DNA of 39,002 bases from an uncultured Clostridia bacterium (GCA_934747765.1 CAKVGZ010000005.1:1-39002); one strand, 5' to 3'; counted from the first letter of the stretch, positions 24,461-33,590 are shown. The notes: generated by a model from the letters alone, not told the origin. Program-made: numbers and translations.

Positions 24461-27109
24461 ATGGGCTTATTCAAAAATAGAAACTTAAAAAAATTAATCC
24501 AAATAGCCAACAAGGTTGTTGCGCTTGAAGATGAATTCAAAAACAAAACAAACGAACAACTCAGAGAAAAAACAAAAGAATTGCAACAAAGAGCAAGAAA
24601 TGGCGAAAACTTGAATTCACTTTTGCCAGAAGCATTTGCAAATGTGCGCGAGGCGGCGGACAGAGTTTTGAATATGCGCCACTTTTTTGTGCAAATTCTT
24701 GGCGGAATTGCTTTACATCAAGGGCGTATTGCCGAGATGGCAACAGGTGAAGGAAAAACTCTAGTTTCAACACTTCCTGCCTATTTGAATGCTCTTGCTG
24801 GGAAAGGAGTTCATGTTGTCACAGTTAACGAATATTTGGCAGAACGCGATGCTGAGTGGATGGGAAAAATTCACCGTTTTCTTGGATTGACAGTTGGTGT
24901 TGCTTTAAGTGGAATGACTGAAGAAGCAAAGAAAAAAGCTTATGCTTGCGACATCACATATTGCACAAACAATGAAGCAGGATTTGATTATCTTCGTGAC
25001 AACATGGTTGTTAGAAAAGAAGATAAGGTTCAACGCGGTCACAATTTTGCAATTGTGGACGAAGTTGATAGCATTTTGATTGATGAAGCAAGAACGCCTC
25101 TTATCATAAGTGGACGAGGAATGAAATCTAGTGACTCATATTATTCCGCTCAAAAATTTGCAAAAAATCTTAAAAAAGATGAAGATTTCGAAATTGACTT
25201 AAAAACCAAAGCCATAAATCTAACCGAAAAAGGTGTTGGAAAAGCCGAAAGAGCATTTGGCGTTGCAAACCTTTCTGACGTTGAAAATATCGAATTGAAT
25301 CATTATATCTTAAATGCATTAAAAGCAAATTTCATCATGATTCGTGACGAAAATTACATTGTTAAAGATGGTGAAATTTTGATTGTTGACGAATTCACAG
25401 GTCGTGTGATGAAAGGCAGAAGATATAGCGATGGGTTGCATCAAGCAATCGAAGCAAAAGAGGGCGTCACAATCAAAAACGAAAACAAAACACTTGCAAC
25501 AATAACTTTCCAAAATTATTTCCGTCTTTACAAAAAATTGAGCGGAATGACAGGAACAGCCAAAACAGAAGAAGGTGAATTTGTTGGGATTTACAATTTG
25601 GACGTTATCCAAATTCCACCAAACAAACCTAACATGCGTTACGATGCTCCAGACGTGATTTACACTGGAATTCCAGGGAAAATCAAAGGCATCATCGAAG
25701 ACGTAAAACAACGTCATGAAAATGGTCAACCAATTTTGATTGGCACAATCACAATTGATAAATCTGAAGAAATCTCAAAAGAGTTAAAACGTGCGGGAAT
25801 CAAACACAATGTTTTGAATGCAAAAAATCACGAACAGGAAAGTGAAATCATTGCTCAGGCTGGCCGAAAAGGTGCAGTGACAATTGCCACAAACATGGCA
25901 GGTCGTGGAACAGATATTTTGCTTGGCGGGAATCCGGAATTCATGGCAATAAAAAAATTGCGTGAAGAAAAATTCACAGAAGAACAAATTTCTTTTGCAA
26001 CATCATTTGTTGAAAGCGATGATGAAGAATTGAACAAAGCGCGTGAAGAATATAGAAAGTTCTACACTGCTTTCAAAGCAATCACAGACAAGGAAAAAGA
26101 AGAAGTAAAAGATCTTGGTGGCTTGCACATAATTGGAACAGAGCGCCATGAATCAAGACGTATCGACAATCAGCTTCGTGGTCGTGCTGGACGTCAAGGC
26201 GACCCAGGCTCCAGTGTTTTCTACATTTCCCTTCAAGATGACCTTGCAAAAAGATTTGGTGGCGACAAACTTATGCGAATTGCCCAGTTCTGTCGAATTG
26301 ACGATGACACACCTTTCCAATTCAAAATGCTTGCAAAGCAGATTGAACGTGCCCAAAAGAGAATTGAAATGCGTCATTACAGTGCAAGAAGAAGCGTGCT
26401 TTTGTTTGACGATGTTCTAAACAAACAACGTGAAATTATTTATTCCGAAAGAAACAAAGTTTTGGATGGAACAAATGTTCATGAAGAAGTCATGGAAATG
26501 TATCCTCAAATTGTTTCTGAAATTGTAAATTCTTCAATCAATGGAGATAAATCGCCCGACGAATGGGATTTGGATGCTTTGAATAATGCTCTTGAGAAAA
26601 AACTTTTTCCAAAGGGAACAAATCTTGTGACTCAAAAATTTGTTGAAGACTGTGATGCGCAAGATTTGATTGAAAAAATAATTGCTGAGATTAACATTAG
26701 ATATGACGAAAAAGTCAAACTATTTAAAGAAAATAACAAAGATTTTGCAGATTTCGAAAGATATATTCTCCTCAGAGTTGTTGACTCTCTTTGGATGGAT
26801 CACATCGACCAAATGAACCAACTTAGAAATGAAATTGGACTTCAAAGTTATGGTCAGCATGACCCAATTGTTGCCTACAAGCAAATTGGATTTGAAATGT
26901 TTGAACAATTGATTGATGACATCAAAGAAAAAACAGCACTTTTCCTTTTAAATGTCAAAATTGAAGCTCAGCCAACAATTCGTCAAGTTGCAAAGCCTAT
27001 CATGGTTGTTGAACAAAAAACAGCAAAAGCAGAGGCCAAAATTTCGAGAAATGCGCCATGCCCATGTGGAAGTGGAAAAAAATATAAACAATGCTGTGGA
27101 AAAAATTAA
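24461..27109 (+). CDS. secA: Preprotein translocase ATPase SecA
   Basis: The 882-residue SecA drives proteins through SecYEG. Visible features are Walker A ATGEGKT (residues 94-100), the DEVD box (200-203) followed by IDEARTPLIISG, the TNMAGRGTDI and GLHIIGTERHESRRIDNQLRGRAGRQGDPG blocks of the second motor domain (given in two parts: GLHIIGTERHES, then RGRAGRQGDPGSS), and a C-terminal SEC-C zinc motif with CPCGSGKKYKQCC. The linker before the zinc motif is short. The ATG at 24461 has an AGGAG site 7 nt upstream; the TTG three bases earlier is unlikely to be used. Monocistronic, unlike the common secA-prfB pairing, since no prfB follows. Confidence 0.98.
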   Translation: MGLFKNRNLKKLIQIANKVVALEDEFKNKTNEQLREKTKELQQRARNGENLNSLLPEAFANVREAADRVLNMRHFFVQILGGIALHQGRIAEMATGEGKTLVSTLPAYLNALAGKGVHVVTVNEYLAERDAEWMGKIHRFLGLTVGVALSGMTEEAKKKAYACDITYCTNNEAGFDYLRDNMVVRKEDKVQRGHNFAIVDEVDSILIDEARTPLIISGRGMKSSDSYYSAQKFAKNLKKDEDFEIDLKTKAINLTEKGVGKAERAFGVANLSDVENIELNHYILNALKANFIMIRDENYIVKDGEILIVDEFTGRVMKGRRYSDGLHQAIEAKEGVTIKNENKTLATITFQNYFRLYKKLSGMTGTAKTEEGEFVGIYNLDVIQIPPNKPNMRYDAPDVIYTGIPGKIKGIIEDVKQRHENGQPILIGTITIDKSEEISKELKRAGIKHNVLNAKNHEQESEIIAQAGRKGAVTIATNMAGRGTDILLGGNPEFMAIKKLREEKFTEEQISFATSFVESDDEELNKAREEYRKFYTAFKAITDKEKEEVKDLGGLHIIGTERHESRRIDNQLRGRAGRQGDPGSSVFYISLQDDLAKRFGGDKLMRIAQFCRIDDDTPFQFKMLAKQIERAQKRIEMRHYSARRSVLLFDDVLNKQREIIYSERNKVLDGTNVHEEVMEMYPQIVSEIVNSSINGDKSPDEWDLDALNNALEKKLFPKGTNLVTQKFVEDCDAQDLIEKIIAEINIRYDEKVKLFKENNKDFADFERYILLRVVDSLWMDHIDQMNQLRNEIGLQSYGQHDPIVAYKQIGFEMFEQLIDDIKEKTALFLLNVKIEAQPTIRQVAKPIMVVEQKTAKAEAKISRNAPCPCGSGKKYKQCCGKN

Positions 27110-27136
27110 AGAAAGAAAATTTTCTTTCTTTTTTTT
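27108..27136 (+). terminator. Terminator of secA
   Basis: AAAGAAAGAAAA and TTTTCTTTCTTT are perfectly complementary and adjacent, so the loop consumes the central A/T bases; more T residues follow. It is GC-poor and overlaps the secA stop codon. Confidence 0.7.
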
Positions 27137-27145
27137 GTTATTTTG

Positions 27146-27154
27146 TGAGATAAT
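27146..27154 (+). promoter_or_regulatory. Extended -10 promoter placed for a leaderless transcript
   Basis: TGA-GATAAT (27146-27154) is an extended -10 element whose last base is 7 nt before the ATG of the MBL gene. The -35 position (27126-27131) lies in the secA terminator and reads TTCTTT, a weak match. Confidence 0.5.
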
Positions 27155-27160
27155 GAAATT

Positions 27161-27787
27161 ATGGAAATTAACGTTATAACAGGCACAATGATTGAAACAA
27201 ACAACTATGTGATTAATTTTGACAATTGTTCTGTGCTGATTGAAGCAAGTGCAGATGTTTCGAGGATAAAACAAGAAATTAATCAAAGAAAAGTTTTGGG
27301 AATTTTACTAACTCATGGACATTGGGACCATTACATAAATTTGGAAAAATATCTTGAAGAATTTTCTTGCCCAGTTTATATGACAAAACAAGCTTTTTCA
27401 AAAATTAATTCAAAAGAAAAGGCCTTTTCGTTTGATAGAAATCCAAAAGTGAATTTGGAAAATTATGAGGTCAGATTCATTGACGAAGAAAAAGAAATTG
27501 ATTTTGGAAACGGACTCAAGTTTGAAATAATTTTTTCGCCAGGACACACAAATTGCAGTGTTTGTTATCTTCTTCACGCAAAACAAGATGTGCTTTTTTC
27601 TGGTGACACAATTTTTTGTGGTGGGATTGGAAGAACAGATTTGCCAACTGGAAATGCAAATCAACTAAAAAATTCCATAAAGTCTTTGCTTAAACTAAAG
27701 CCAAACACTGTCATTTTGCCTGGACATGGAGATCCAACAATCCTCTCTGAAGAACAACAAGAGTTGGAAGATATAATAAGAACCTGA
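27161..27787 (+). CDS. Metallo-beta-lactamase-fold hydrolase, glyoxalase II-like
   Basis: This 208-residue protein has the metal-binding motifs of the MBL fold in order: THGHWDH (about residues 50-56), PGHTN (~126-130), SGDTIF (~147-152) and PGHGDP (~186-191). Size and motifs fit the small YcbL/glyoxalase-II-like group, which hydrolyses thioesters such as S-lactoylglutathione analogues; the true substrate is not shown. There is no Shine-Dalgarno sequence before the ATG. A -10-like element ends 7 nt upstream, so translation may be leaderless. The stop codon lies in the loop of its own terminator. Confidence 0.88.
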   Translation: MEINVITGTMIETNNYVINFDNCSVLIEASADVSRIKQEINQRKVLGILLTHGHWDHYINLEKYLEEFSCPVYMTKQAFSKINSKEKAFSFDRNPKVNLENYEVRFIDEEKEIDFGNGLKFEIIFSPGHTNCSVCYLLHAKQDVLFSGDTIFCGGIGRTDLPTGNANQLKNSIKSLLKLKPNTVILPGHGDPTILSEEQQELEDIIRT

Positions 27788-27800
27788 AGGTTCTTTTTTT
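27778..27800 (+). terminator. Terminator overlapping the MBL stop codon
   Basis: AAGAACC (27778-27784) pairs with GGTTCTT (27789-27795), with a T7 tail. The loop TGAA contains the TGA stop. Confidence 0.9.
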
Positions 27801-27868
27801 AAATTTAAATTTTATAACATCCTTCAAATGTGTTTCATAGAATAAAATAAAAACACTATGGAGAAATT

Positions 27869-29620
27869 ATGTGCGGAATTTTTGGCTACGTTGGAAAAGA
27901 CAACGCAATAAAAAAGGTGATTAGAGGGCTTGAAAAACTGGAATATAGGGGATACGATTCTGCAGGGCTTGCATACATAAAACAGAAAAATATTGAGGTC
28001 CTTAAATCTGTTGGAAAGGTTGAAAATTTGAAGATGCTTTCTTGCGCGCTTTCATCAAATTTATCAATTGCACACACTCGCTGGGCAACTCACGGAAAAG
28101 CATCAGAAATCAATTGCCATCCTCACACAAGCAAAAATTTTGCCATTGTTCACAATGGAATCATTGAAAATTTTGAGTTTTTGAAGAAAAATTTGAAATA
28201 CAAATTCTATTCAGAAACTGACACCGAGGTTGTTGCAAAATTGCTTGAAGAAAATCTTAAAAACACAACCAAGTTTTTCGAAACAGAAAAAGCAATTCTT
28301 CATGCAATAAAAGAAACTCAGGACTTGCTAAAAGGGTCGTGGGCAATTGCACTAATTTGCAAAATTGACCCAAACAAAATTTATGTTTTCAAAAATAAAA
28401 GTCCGTTGGTTCTTGGAAAAGCGGAAAATGGAAGTTATGTTGCAAGCGACATGAACGCAATTGAAGAAGATTTGGATTTTGTCAACCTTGAAGATGAGAA
28501 CATAGCAGTTGTTGCAAAAGACAAAGTTGAAATATTTGACAAAAATCTGATGTTAATTAATCCTGAAACAATAAGAAAAAGCGAGCAAGTTATCAAAGAA
28601 AACGGAATTTTTCCTCACAAAATGATAAAAGAAATTAACGAAATTCCTCGCGCTCTTTGTGAAACAAAAAAATTGCTTGAAAATGATGACTTTTGTAATC
28701 TTGCCAAAATGTTCGAAAATTTCAGTGAAATAACAATAATTGGATGTGGGACTGCTTATCATGCAGGGTTGTATGGGAAATATATCTTAGAAAAATTCAC
28801 AAACAAAAAAGTTGACGTTGTTCTTGCAAGTGAATATAGATATAAAACCCAAATAAGACGAGAAAATGAACTTGTTATTGCAATCAGCCAAAGTGGAGAA
28901 ACAGCCGACACACTTGCTGGAATTTCACTTGCGAAAAAATTGGGTGCAAAAACAGTTGGAATAACAAATGTTTCTTCGTCGAGTTTAACGAGGGAATGTG
29001 ATTTCAATTTGCACACTAACGCTGGGCCAGAGCGAGCAGTTGCAGCCACCAAAAGTTATGTTTGCCAGGTTTATGTTTTATATCTTCTTGCATGCAAAAT
29101 TGCAGGTGAAAAGCCCCAAGAAAATTTGGACAAAATAACCGAAAAATTTATTAAAAATTTTGACAAAAATTTCTTTAACAAATACTTTCACAAACAAAAA
29201 TTCTTCTTCATCGGCAGGCTTTGCGATGGTTCAACAGCGTTTGAAGGAGCTCTTAAATTAAAAGAAATTGCCTACGTCCACAGCGAAGGTTATCCAGCGG
29301 GCGAACTTAAACATGGAACTCTCTCGCTTGTTGATGAACAGTCTTTGGTGATTGCAATTATAACCCAGGAAGACATCAAAGAAAAAACACTGAATGCAGT
29401 TCATGAGGTTATGGCGCGCGGAGCAAATGTGTTGGTCATAACACAGTTTGACGACCTAGATTTTGTGGGCGATGTGATATTGTTGCCAAAAGTTTCTCAG
29501 GAGATTGAACCTATTGTTTCAGTTGTGCCACTTCAACTGTTTGCCTACGAATATTCCCTTTCAAAAGGATTGAACCCAGACATGCCAAGAAACCTTGCAA
29601 AAAGTGTCACTGTTGAATAA
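27869..29620 (+). CDS. glmS: Glutamine-fructose-6-phosphate aminotransferase
   Basis: The 583-residue enzyme makes glucosamine-6-phosphate from fructose-6-phosphate and glutamine, the first step toward peptidoglycan precursors. It begins MCGIFGYVG, with Cys2 as the N-terminal nucleophile of the glutaminase domain; LEYRGYDSAGLA, THTRWATHG-type (here AHTRWATHG) and HNGIIENF follow. Two SIS sugar-isomerase domains come next (ISQSGETADTLAG near residues 344-356; EGYPAGELKHG near 475), and it ends in KSVTVE as in typical GlmS. It is slightly shorter than the ~600-residue norm. A GGAG site precedes the ATG. The 81-nt upstream gap holds a terminator and is too short for the glmS ribozyme. Confidence 0.97.
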   Translation: MCGIFGYVGKDNAIKKVIRGLEKLEYRGYDSAGLAYIKQKNIEVLKSVGKVENLKMLSCALSSNLSIAHTRWATHGKASEINCHPHTSKNFAIVHNGIIENFEFLKKNLKYKFYSETDTEVVAKLLEENLKNTTKFFETEKAILHAIKETQDLLKGSWAIALICKIDPNKIYVFKNKSPLVLGKAENGSYVASDMNAIEEDLDFVNLEDENIAVVAKDKVEIFDKNLMLINPETIRKSEQVIKENGIFPHKMIKEINEIPRALCETKKLLENDDFCNLAKMFENFSEITIIGCGTAYHAGLYGKYILEKFTNKKVDVVLASEYRYKTQIRRENELVIAISQSGETADTLAGISLAKKLGAKTVGITNVSSSSLTRECDFNLHTNAGPERAVAATKSYVCQVYVLYLLACKIAGEKPQENLDKITEKFIKNFDKNFFNKYFHKQKFFFIGRLCDGSTAFEGALKLKEIAYVHSEGYPAGELKHGTLSLVDEQSLVIAIITQEDIKEKTLNAVHEVMARGANVLVITQFDDLDFVGDVILLPKVSQEIEPIVSVVPLQLFAYEYSLSKGLNPDMPRNLAKSVTVE

Positions 29621-29644
29621 GTTCATGCGGTTTTCCGCATACTA
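29614..29644 (+). promoter_or_regulatory. Sigma-G-like promoter of the gerABC operon
   Basis: TGAATA (29614-29619), an 18-bp spacer and CATACTA (29638-29644). This fits the forespore sigma-G pattern known from B. subtilis (GHATR and CATNHTA, 17-18 bp apart), and gerA operons there are sigma-G-dependent. The -35 box overlaps the glmS stop codon. The predicted transcript start coincides with the gerA ATG (29650). Confidence 0.68.
29625..29640 (+). terminator. Hairpin after glmS, weak terminator
   Basis: ATGCGG and CCGCAT form a perfect stem with a TTTT loop, followed only by ACTATTTTC. The poor T-run makes termination doubtful. The hairpin occupies the spacer of the sigma-G-like promoter of gerA. 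Confidence 0.5.
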
Positions 29645-29649
29645 TTTTC

Positions 29650-31107
29650 ATGATATTTCCAGAAGTGAAAAAACTGAAAAAAAGTTTAAACGACAGCATG
29701 GACATTGTTGTTCGTGAACTTTCTTGTGGCGAACGTGAAATTAATATAATCTACATAAAAAGCATGCTTAACGAAGACCTTTTTGTTAGTGGCGTTTTGG
29801 GGCCACTAATTGATTTTGGAAGCAGTTTGAGTGAATATTCTGCGGACAAAAAATTTAGTTTGGACAATTTGATAAATGAAGTTTTGAAAACCATTGACAT
29901 TGAAAAAATTGACAAAAAAGACGCATTGAAAAATATGTGCGAAAACAAAGCAATTTTGTTTTTGAAAGGCGAAAGAAAAGCTCTTGCAATCGACATGATA
30001 AAGTTTCCAACAAGAACGCCAGAAGAACCACCAACTTCGGCTGTTTTGAAGGGGCCAAGAGAAGGTTTTGTTGAAGACATAAAAACCAACATCTCCCTTT
30101 TAAGGCGCCGATTTTCCAATGAAAAACTTGTTATAAAAGAACAGAAAATTGGAAAATGTTCGCAAACAAAAGTTGCAATTGTTTATGTTCAAGGAGTGGC
30201 GGACAAGAAACTTGTTAAACAAGTTCAAAACAAACTTAGTGCAATTGACATTGACGGAATTATTGATTCATATTATTTAACAAGTTTTCTTCAATCCGAA
30301 AAAGGTTCTATGTTCAAGCAAGTTGGAAGTTGCGAAAAACCGGACATAGTTTCTGCAAAAATTTTGGAAGGCAGAATTGCAATTCTTGTTGACAACACGC
30401 CAATTGTTCTAACTGTGCCTTTCATTTTCCTTGAAGACTTGCAAAACAGCAACGACTATTATTCTTTGGACCAATATGCATCTTACATTCGTTTTATTCG
30501 TTTGTTGGGTCTTGTTTTTGCGGTTCTTATCCCTGGAGCCTACATAGCAATTAGACTCTATCATTATAATGTTGTTCCGTTAAGTTTTTTCATCACAATT
30601 GCAAATGCAACAACGGCAATTCCACTAACACCATTTTTGGAAATTGTTTTTATATTAATTTTGTTTGAAGTTTTGTATGAAGTTAGTTTAAGACTTCCAA
30701 GATATTTAGGACTTGCAACAAGTATTGTTGGCGCTTTAATTTTGGGTGACACAGGTGTTAAGGCAGGTTTAATTTCTCCTCCAGGAGTTATGGTGATTGC
30801 TCTCAGCATAATTGCAGTTTACACAATTCCCGACCAAGTTGGCCAAATTAATCTTCTTCGCGCGGTGTTCATTGTGCTTGGGGGAGGGCTTGGATTATTT
30901 GGAATTATAGCTGGATTTATCTTTATCATCGCATATCTCAATAACCTTGAAAACTTCAATGTTGCATATCTTGCACCATATTCTCCACGCATTCGTCAAG
31001 ACCTAAAAGATGGCGTTATAAAACGAAACATAATAGGCATGAAAACACGGCCAAAAAGTTTGCATAACAAAAATAAAGTGAGGTTGAAAGATGGAAAAAA
31101 CTCTTAG
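29650..31107 (+). CDS. gerA: Spore germination receptor subunit, GerA family
   Basis: This 485-residue protein is the A subunit of a GerA-type germinant receptor in the spore inner membrane. A soluble N-terminal part (about 1-270) contains the family hallmark EGRIAILVDNTPIVLTVP (~238-255). A membrane domain of about five helices follows, with ISPPGVMVIALS and IPDQVGQINLLR in the region that forms the receptor channel. No Shine-Dalgarno sequence precedes the ATG, and the promoter -10 ends 6 nt before it; a start at the internal Met (29698) also lacks one. The 3' end overlaps gerB by 17 nt. The symbol is generic (gerXA); the germinant is unknown. Confidence 0.93.
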   Translation: MIFPEVKKLKKSLNDSMDIVVRELSCGEREINIIYIKSMLNEDLFVSGVLGPLIDFGSSLSEYSADKKFSLDNLINEVLKTIDIEKIDKKDALKNMCENKAILFLKGERKALAIDMIKFPTRTPEEPPTSAVLKGPREGFVEDIKTNISLLRRRFSNEKLVIKEQKIGKCSQTKVAIVYVQGVADKKLVKQVQNKLSAIDIDGIIDSYYLTSFLQSEKGSMFKQVGSCEKPDIVSAKILEGRIAILVDNTPIVLTVPFIFLEDLQNSNDYYSLDQYASYIRFIRLLGLVFAVLIPGAYIAIRLYHYNVVPLSFFITIANATTAIPLTPFLEIVFILILFEVLYEVSLRLPRYLGLATSIVGALILGDTGVKAGLISPPGVMVIALSIIAVYTIPDQVGQINLLRAVFIVLGGGLGLFGIIAGFIFIIAYLNNLENFNVAYLAPYSPRIRQDLKDGVIKRNIIGMKTRPKSLHNKNKVRLKDGKNS

Positions 31108-32278
31108 TGCACGCCAACTTGGACTTATAGCTTTCATTTCAACATTGGCATTAAAATTGACAATGCTTCCGTCACTTTTGTACGAAAAATCGGGAATTGA
31201 TGCTATTTTTTCAATTTTAGTTATAAATTTTGTTGATTTTGTTGAATTTATTCTTATTTATCAAATATTACGAAAAAATCAAAACATTGGATTTTATGAA
31301 TATCTGTGTAAACATTTTGGAAAATTTGTTGCCAAAATGATTTTACTTCTCTTGTTTATCTTTTTCTTTTTGAAAATGATTTTACTCATCATTGGAGGTT
31401 TTCAATATTCAAGACAAGCAATCTTTAAAAACGCTCCATTTATAATGTACATTTTTATTCTTCTTGCAATGAGCATTTCGTTGTATCTTTTCCGATTAAA
31501 GTCGTATGGAAGAACAGTTGAGTTCGTTTATCCATTCATAATCTTCATGTTTTTAGGTTTTTTGTTGATAGCTGTTTTGTCTGCACCGTTGCAAGACCTT
31601 CGTCCTTTCTTCACTCACACTGCTGAAAATATTTTTGGTTCAACTTTTTCTTTTGGAATCATTGGCGGGAATTATTTGTTTATGTTGCTGTTCATGGGAA
31701 AAATTAAATTTGGAAAACATAGCGCTCGCTCGGTTTATGGACATATCTTTCTAGGAATTTTTTCTATCATGGCATTCTATTTCATAAACTATTCAGTTTT
31801 CAAGTACACTGCTTTTGTTCACACACAAGCAATTTCGGAAATTGTTCAATTTTTGCCACTGCCTGCGTTGCTTGGCAATTTTGAATGGTTTGCGGTTTCG
31901 CTTATGTTCATTTTGTTCTGCTTTCAAGGTGGACTGTATATGTTCTGCACAAATTATGCACTTTGCGGTGTTTGTAAATTTAAAAAATTGAAAAAAGAGT
32001 CCATTTATTTTGGAGTTTTGATAACCATTAACATTTTAATTTTGATATTTGTTTATGTTGTTTTTCCTTCTTTTTCAGTTTTGAGAAATTTTATGTTTAA
32101 TCAAATATACATCCCAATTTTATGTGTTGTGGTTTTGTTAATTCCAATTCTAATATACTTTGTGCAATTGATTTCAGATTTTAGGAACAGAAAGAAAACG
32201 GCATCCAACCTAAAGCTTAAGTTTGATAGCAATCTAAAGTTGGAGCAAAGGAAGGTGGCTTATGAAAAAGATTTTTAG
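31091..32278 (+). CDS. gerB: Spore germination receptor subunit, GerB family
   Basis: The 395-residue protein is a multi-spanning membrane protein of the GerB/endospore germination permease family, part of the amino acid-polyamine-organocation superfamily, with about ten hydrophobic segments. It begins EKTLSARQLGLIAFISTLAL, matching the GerB start, where the first helix follows an I-S-x-x-Q motif. GerB subunits are thought to bind the germinant. The gene overlaps gerA by 17 nt and gerC by 17 nt, and its AGGT site lies inside gerA, so the three subunits are probably translationally coupled. Confidence 0.92.
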   Translation: MEKTLSARQLGLIAFISTLALKLTMLPSLLYEKSGIDAIFSILVINFVDFVEFILIYQILRKNQNIGFYEYLCKHFGKFVAKMILLLLFIFFFLKMILLIIGGFQYSRQAIFKNAPFIMYIFILLAMSISLYLFRLKSYGRTVEFVYPFIIFMFLGFLLIAVLSAPLQDLRPFFTHTAENIFGSTFSFGIIGGNYLFMLLFMGKIKFGKHSARSVYGHIFLGIFSIMAFYFINYSVFKYTAFVHTQAISEIVQFLPLPALLGNFEWFAVSLMFILFCFQGGLYMFCTNYALCGVCKFKKLKKESIYFGVLITINILILIFVYVVFPSFSVLRNFMFNQIYIPILCVVVLLIPILIYFVQLISDFRNRKKTASNLKLKFDSNLKLEQRKVAYEKDF

Positions 32279-33527
32279 TTTTATAAAAAACCATCCAATA
32301 TATTGTTTGCTGATCTTGTGTTTATTGTTTTTGCCCACAGCAATTGTGGCTCAACCCGAAAGTGCAAACAAAATAATCATTCGAGCAATGGGCATAGACA
32401 AAACTGAAGAAGGATATGAAGTGACAGCAATTGCATTTACACCTCAATCTAGCCAAACATTTGGCGAAAATTACAAAGTGATTGAAGGAAAAGGCGATTC
32501 CCTCTACACAGCCTTAATATCTTTGGGAAATCACGCGGGGAAAGAAATTGCTCTTGCGCACACAAACGTAATTGTGGTGGACGAAAAAGCAAGCGCAGAA
32601 GGACTTATCGAAGCGATTGACTACTTGAACAGAGAATATAGCCTTGGAAACGATGCTCACGTTATGTATTGTCCTTCGTCAACAAGCGAACTCATAAGAC
32701 TTGTTAACGAACTTGGAATTGGAAGTGAAATTCGTTTGGGGAAAATTTCAACTTTTGATGAAGAAAAAATAATCAACGGAAATTCAAATATCGAATCTAT
32801 CTATAATTCAGCCTATTCGCCTTCAAAGTGCACACTTGTGAACGTTGTTGAATTGTCAGAAGAAGAAGGATTGGATCCAAACGTTTCTGGGGCATCGGGT
32901 GGCTCTGGAGGAAGTTCTGATTCGGGAGGGCCCGGAGGAGCATCTGGAGGAAGTTCAGGTGGCGGAGAACAGCAAAAGAAAAAGGTTTTGAACGAAGGGA
33001 AAGCAATGGTTTTCAAGGAAGGAAAAAGAGCGTTGCTTTTGTCAAAAGAAGAAGTTCAAAAATATCGTTTCGTGCGCTCTTCCCGTTATGCTCAAACGTT
33101 CACTGTGAAAAATTTTAGTGATGCGAATTTCACAGATGCAAACATAACTTTCACATCGCAAAGAAATGATGTTAGTTTTGACTTATCGTTTGACGGAGAA
33201 ACGCCAGTTTGCAAAATCGTTATAAAACCTGTTTTGCAAATTTCGGAAGTAAACCAAAAGATTTTGGATTCGGATATCTACTTAAGTCCATACAAATTTG
33301 CAACAAAAGAACTTGAAACAGAGATCGAAAAGCAAATTTCAAGTGATGCAAAATTTATTGTAGAAAAATTTAATTCAGAGAATCTAGATTTGTTTCAAAT
33401 ATATGAAAAATTCAATGCAAAACTCACAAAGCAGTTCCAAAACTATCTTCAAAGTTTGAAAAACGAAGATGAATATTTGAAAGGAATTCACTTCGAATAT
33501 GTTTGCGACAGTCAAATAACAAATTAA
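32262..33527 (+). CDS. gerC: Spore germination receptor subunit, GerC family, without lipobox
   Basis: This 421-residue protein has the Ger(x)C fold: ESANKIIIRAMGIDKTEEGY at the start of the mature region, the AHTNVIVVDEKAS segment, and a C-terminal domain ending with the YLKGIHFEYVC region. GerC subunits are normally lipoproteins. Here the signal segment (residues 9-30) ends TAIVAQPES with no lipobox cysteine; Cys15 and Cys20 sit inside the hydrophobic stretch without a G/A/S before them. Residues ~208-240 are a glycine/serine linker between the two halves, also unusual. A GGAAGGTG site inside gerB precedes the ATG. Tandem terminators follow. Confidence 0.9.
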   Translation: MKKIFSFIKNHPIYCLLILCLLFLPTAIVAQPESANKIIIRAMGIDKTEEGYEVTAIAFTPQSSQTFGENYKVIEGKGDSLYTALISLGNHAGKEIALAHTNVIVVDEKASAEGLIEAIDYLNREYSLGNDAHVMYCPSSTSELIRLVNELGIGSEIRLGKISTFDEEKIINGNSNIESIYNSAYSPSKCTLVNVVELSEEEGLDPNVSGASGGSGGSSDSGGPGGASGGSSGGGEQQKKKVLNEGKAMVFKEGKRALLLSKEEVQKYRFVRSSRYAQTFTVKNFSDANFTDANITFTSQRNDVSFDLSFDGETPVCKIVIKPVLQISEVNQKILDSDIYLSPYKFATKELETEIEKQISSDAKFIVEKFNSENLDLFQIYEKFNAKLTKQFQNYLQSLKNEDEYLKGIHFEYVCDSQITN

Positions 33528-33530
33528 TAA

Positions 33531-33557
33531 AAACGGGAAAATCTCCCGTTTTTTTTA
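33531..33557 (+). terminator. Terminator of gerABC
   Basis: AAACGGGA (33531-33538) pairs with TCCCGTTT (33544-33551), with a T8 run, just after the gerC stop. Confidence 0.88.
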
Positions 33558-33561
33558 TTAA

Positions 33562-33589
33562 AAAAATAATCCCGATTGGGATTATTTTT
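33562..33589. terminator. Second, bidirectional terminator between gerC and ypeB
   Basis: AAAAATAATCCC (33562-33573) pairs with GGGATTATTTTT (33578-33589) around GATT. It works on both strands and closes the minus-strand sleB-ypeB unit as well. Confidence 0.88.
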
Positions 33590-33590
33590 G

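Noticed and set aside
27788..27868. glmS ribozyme
   Set aside because: The gap is too short and lacks the ribozyme core; it holds a terminator and an AT-rich stretch.
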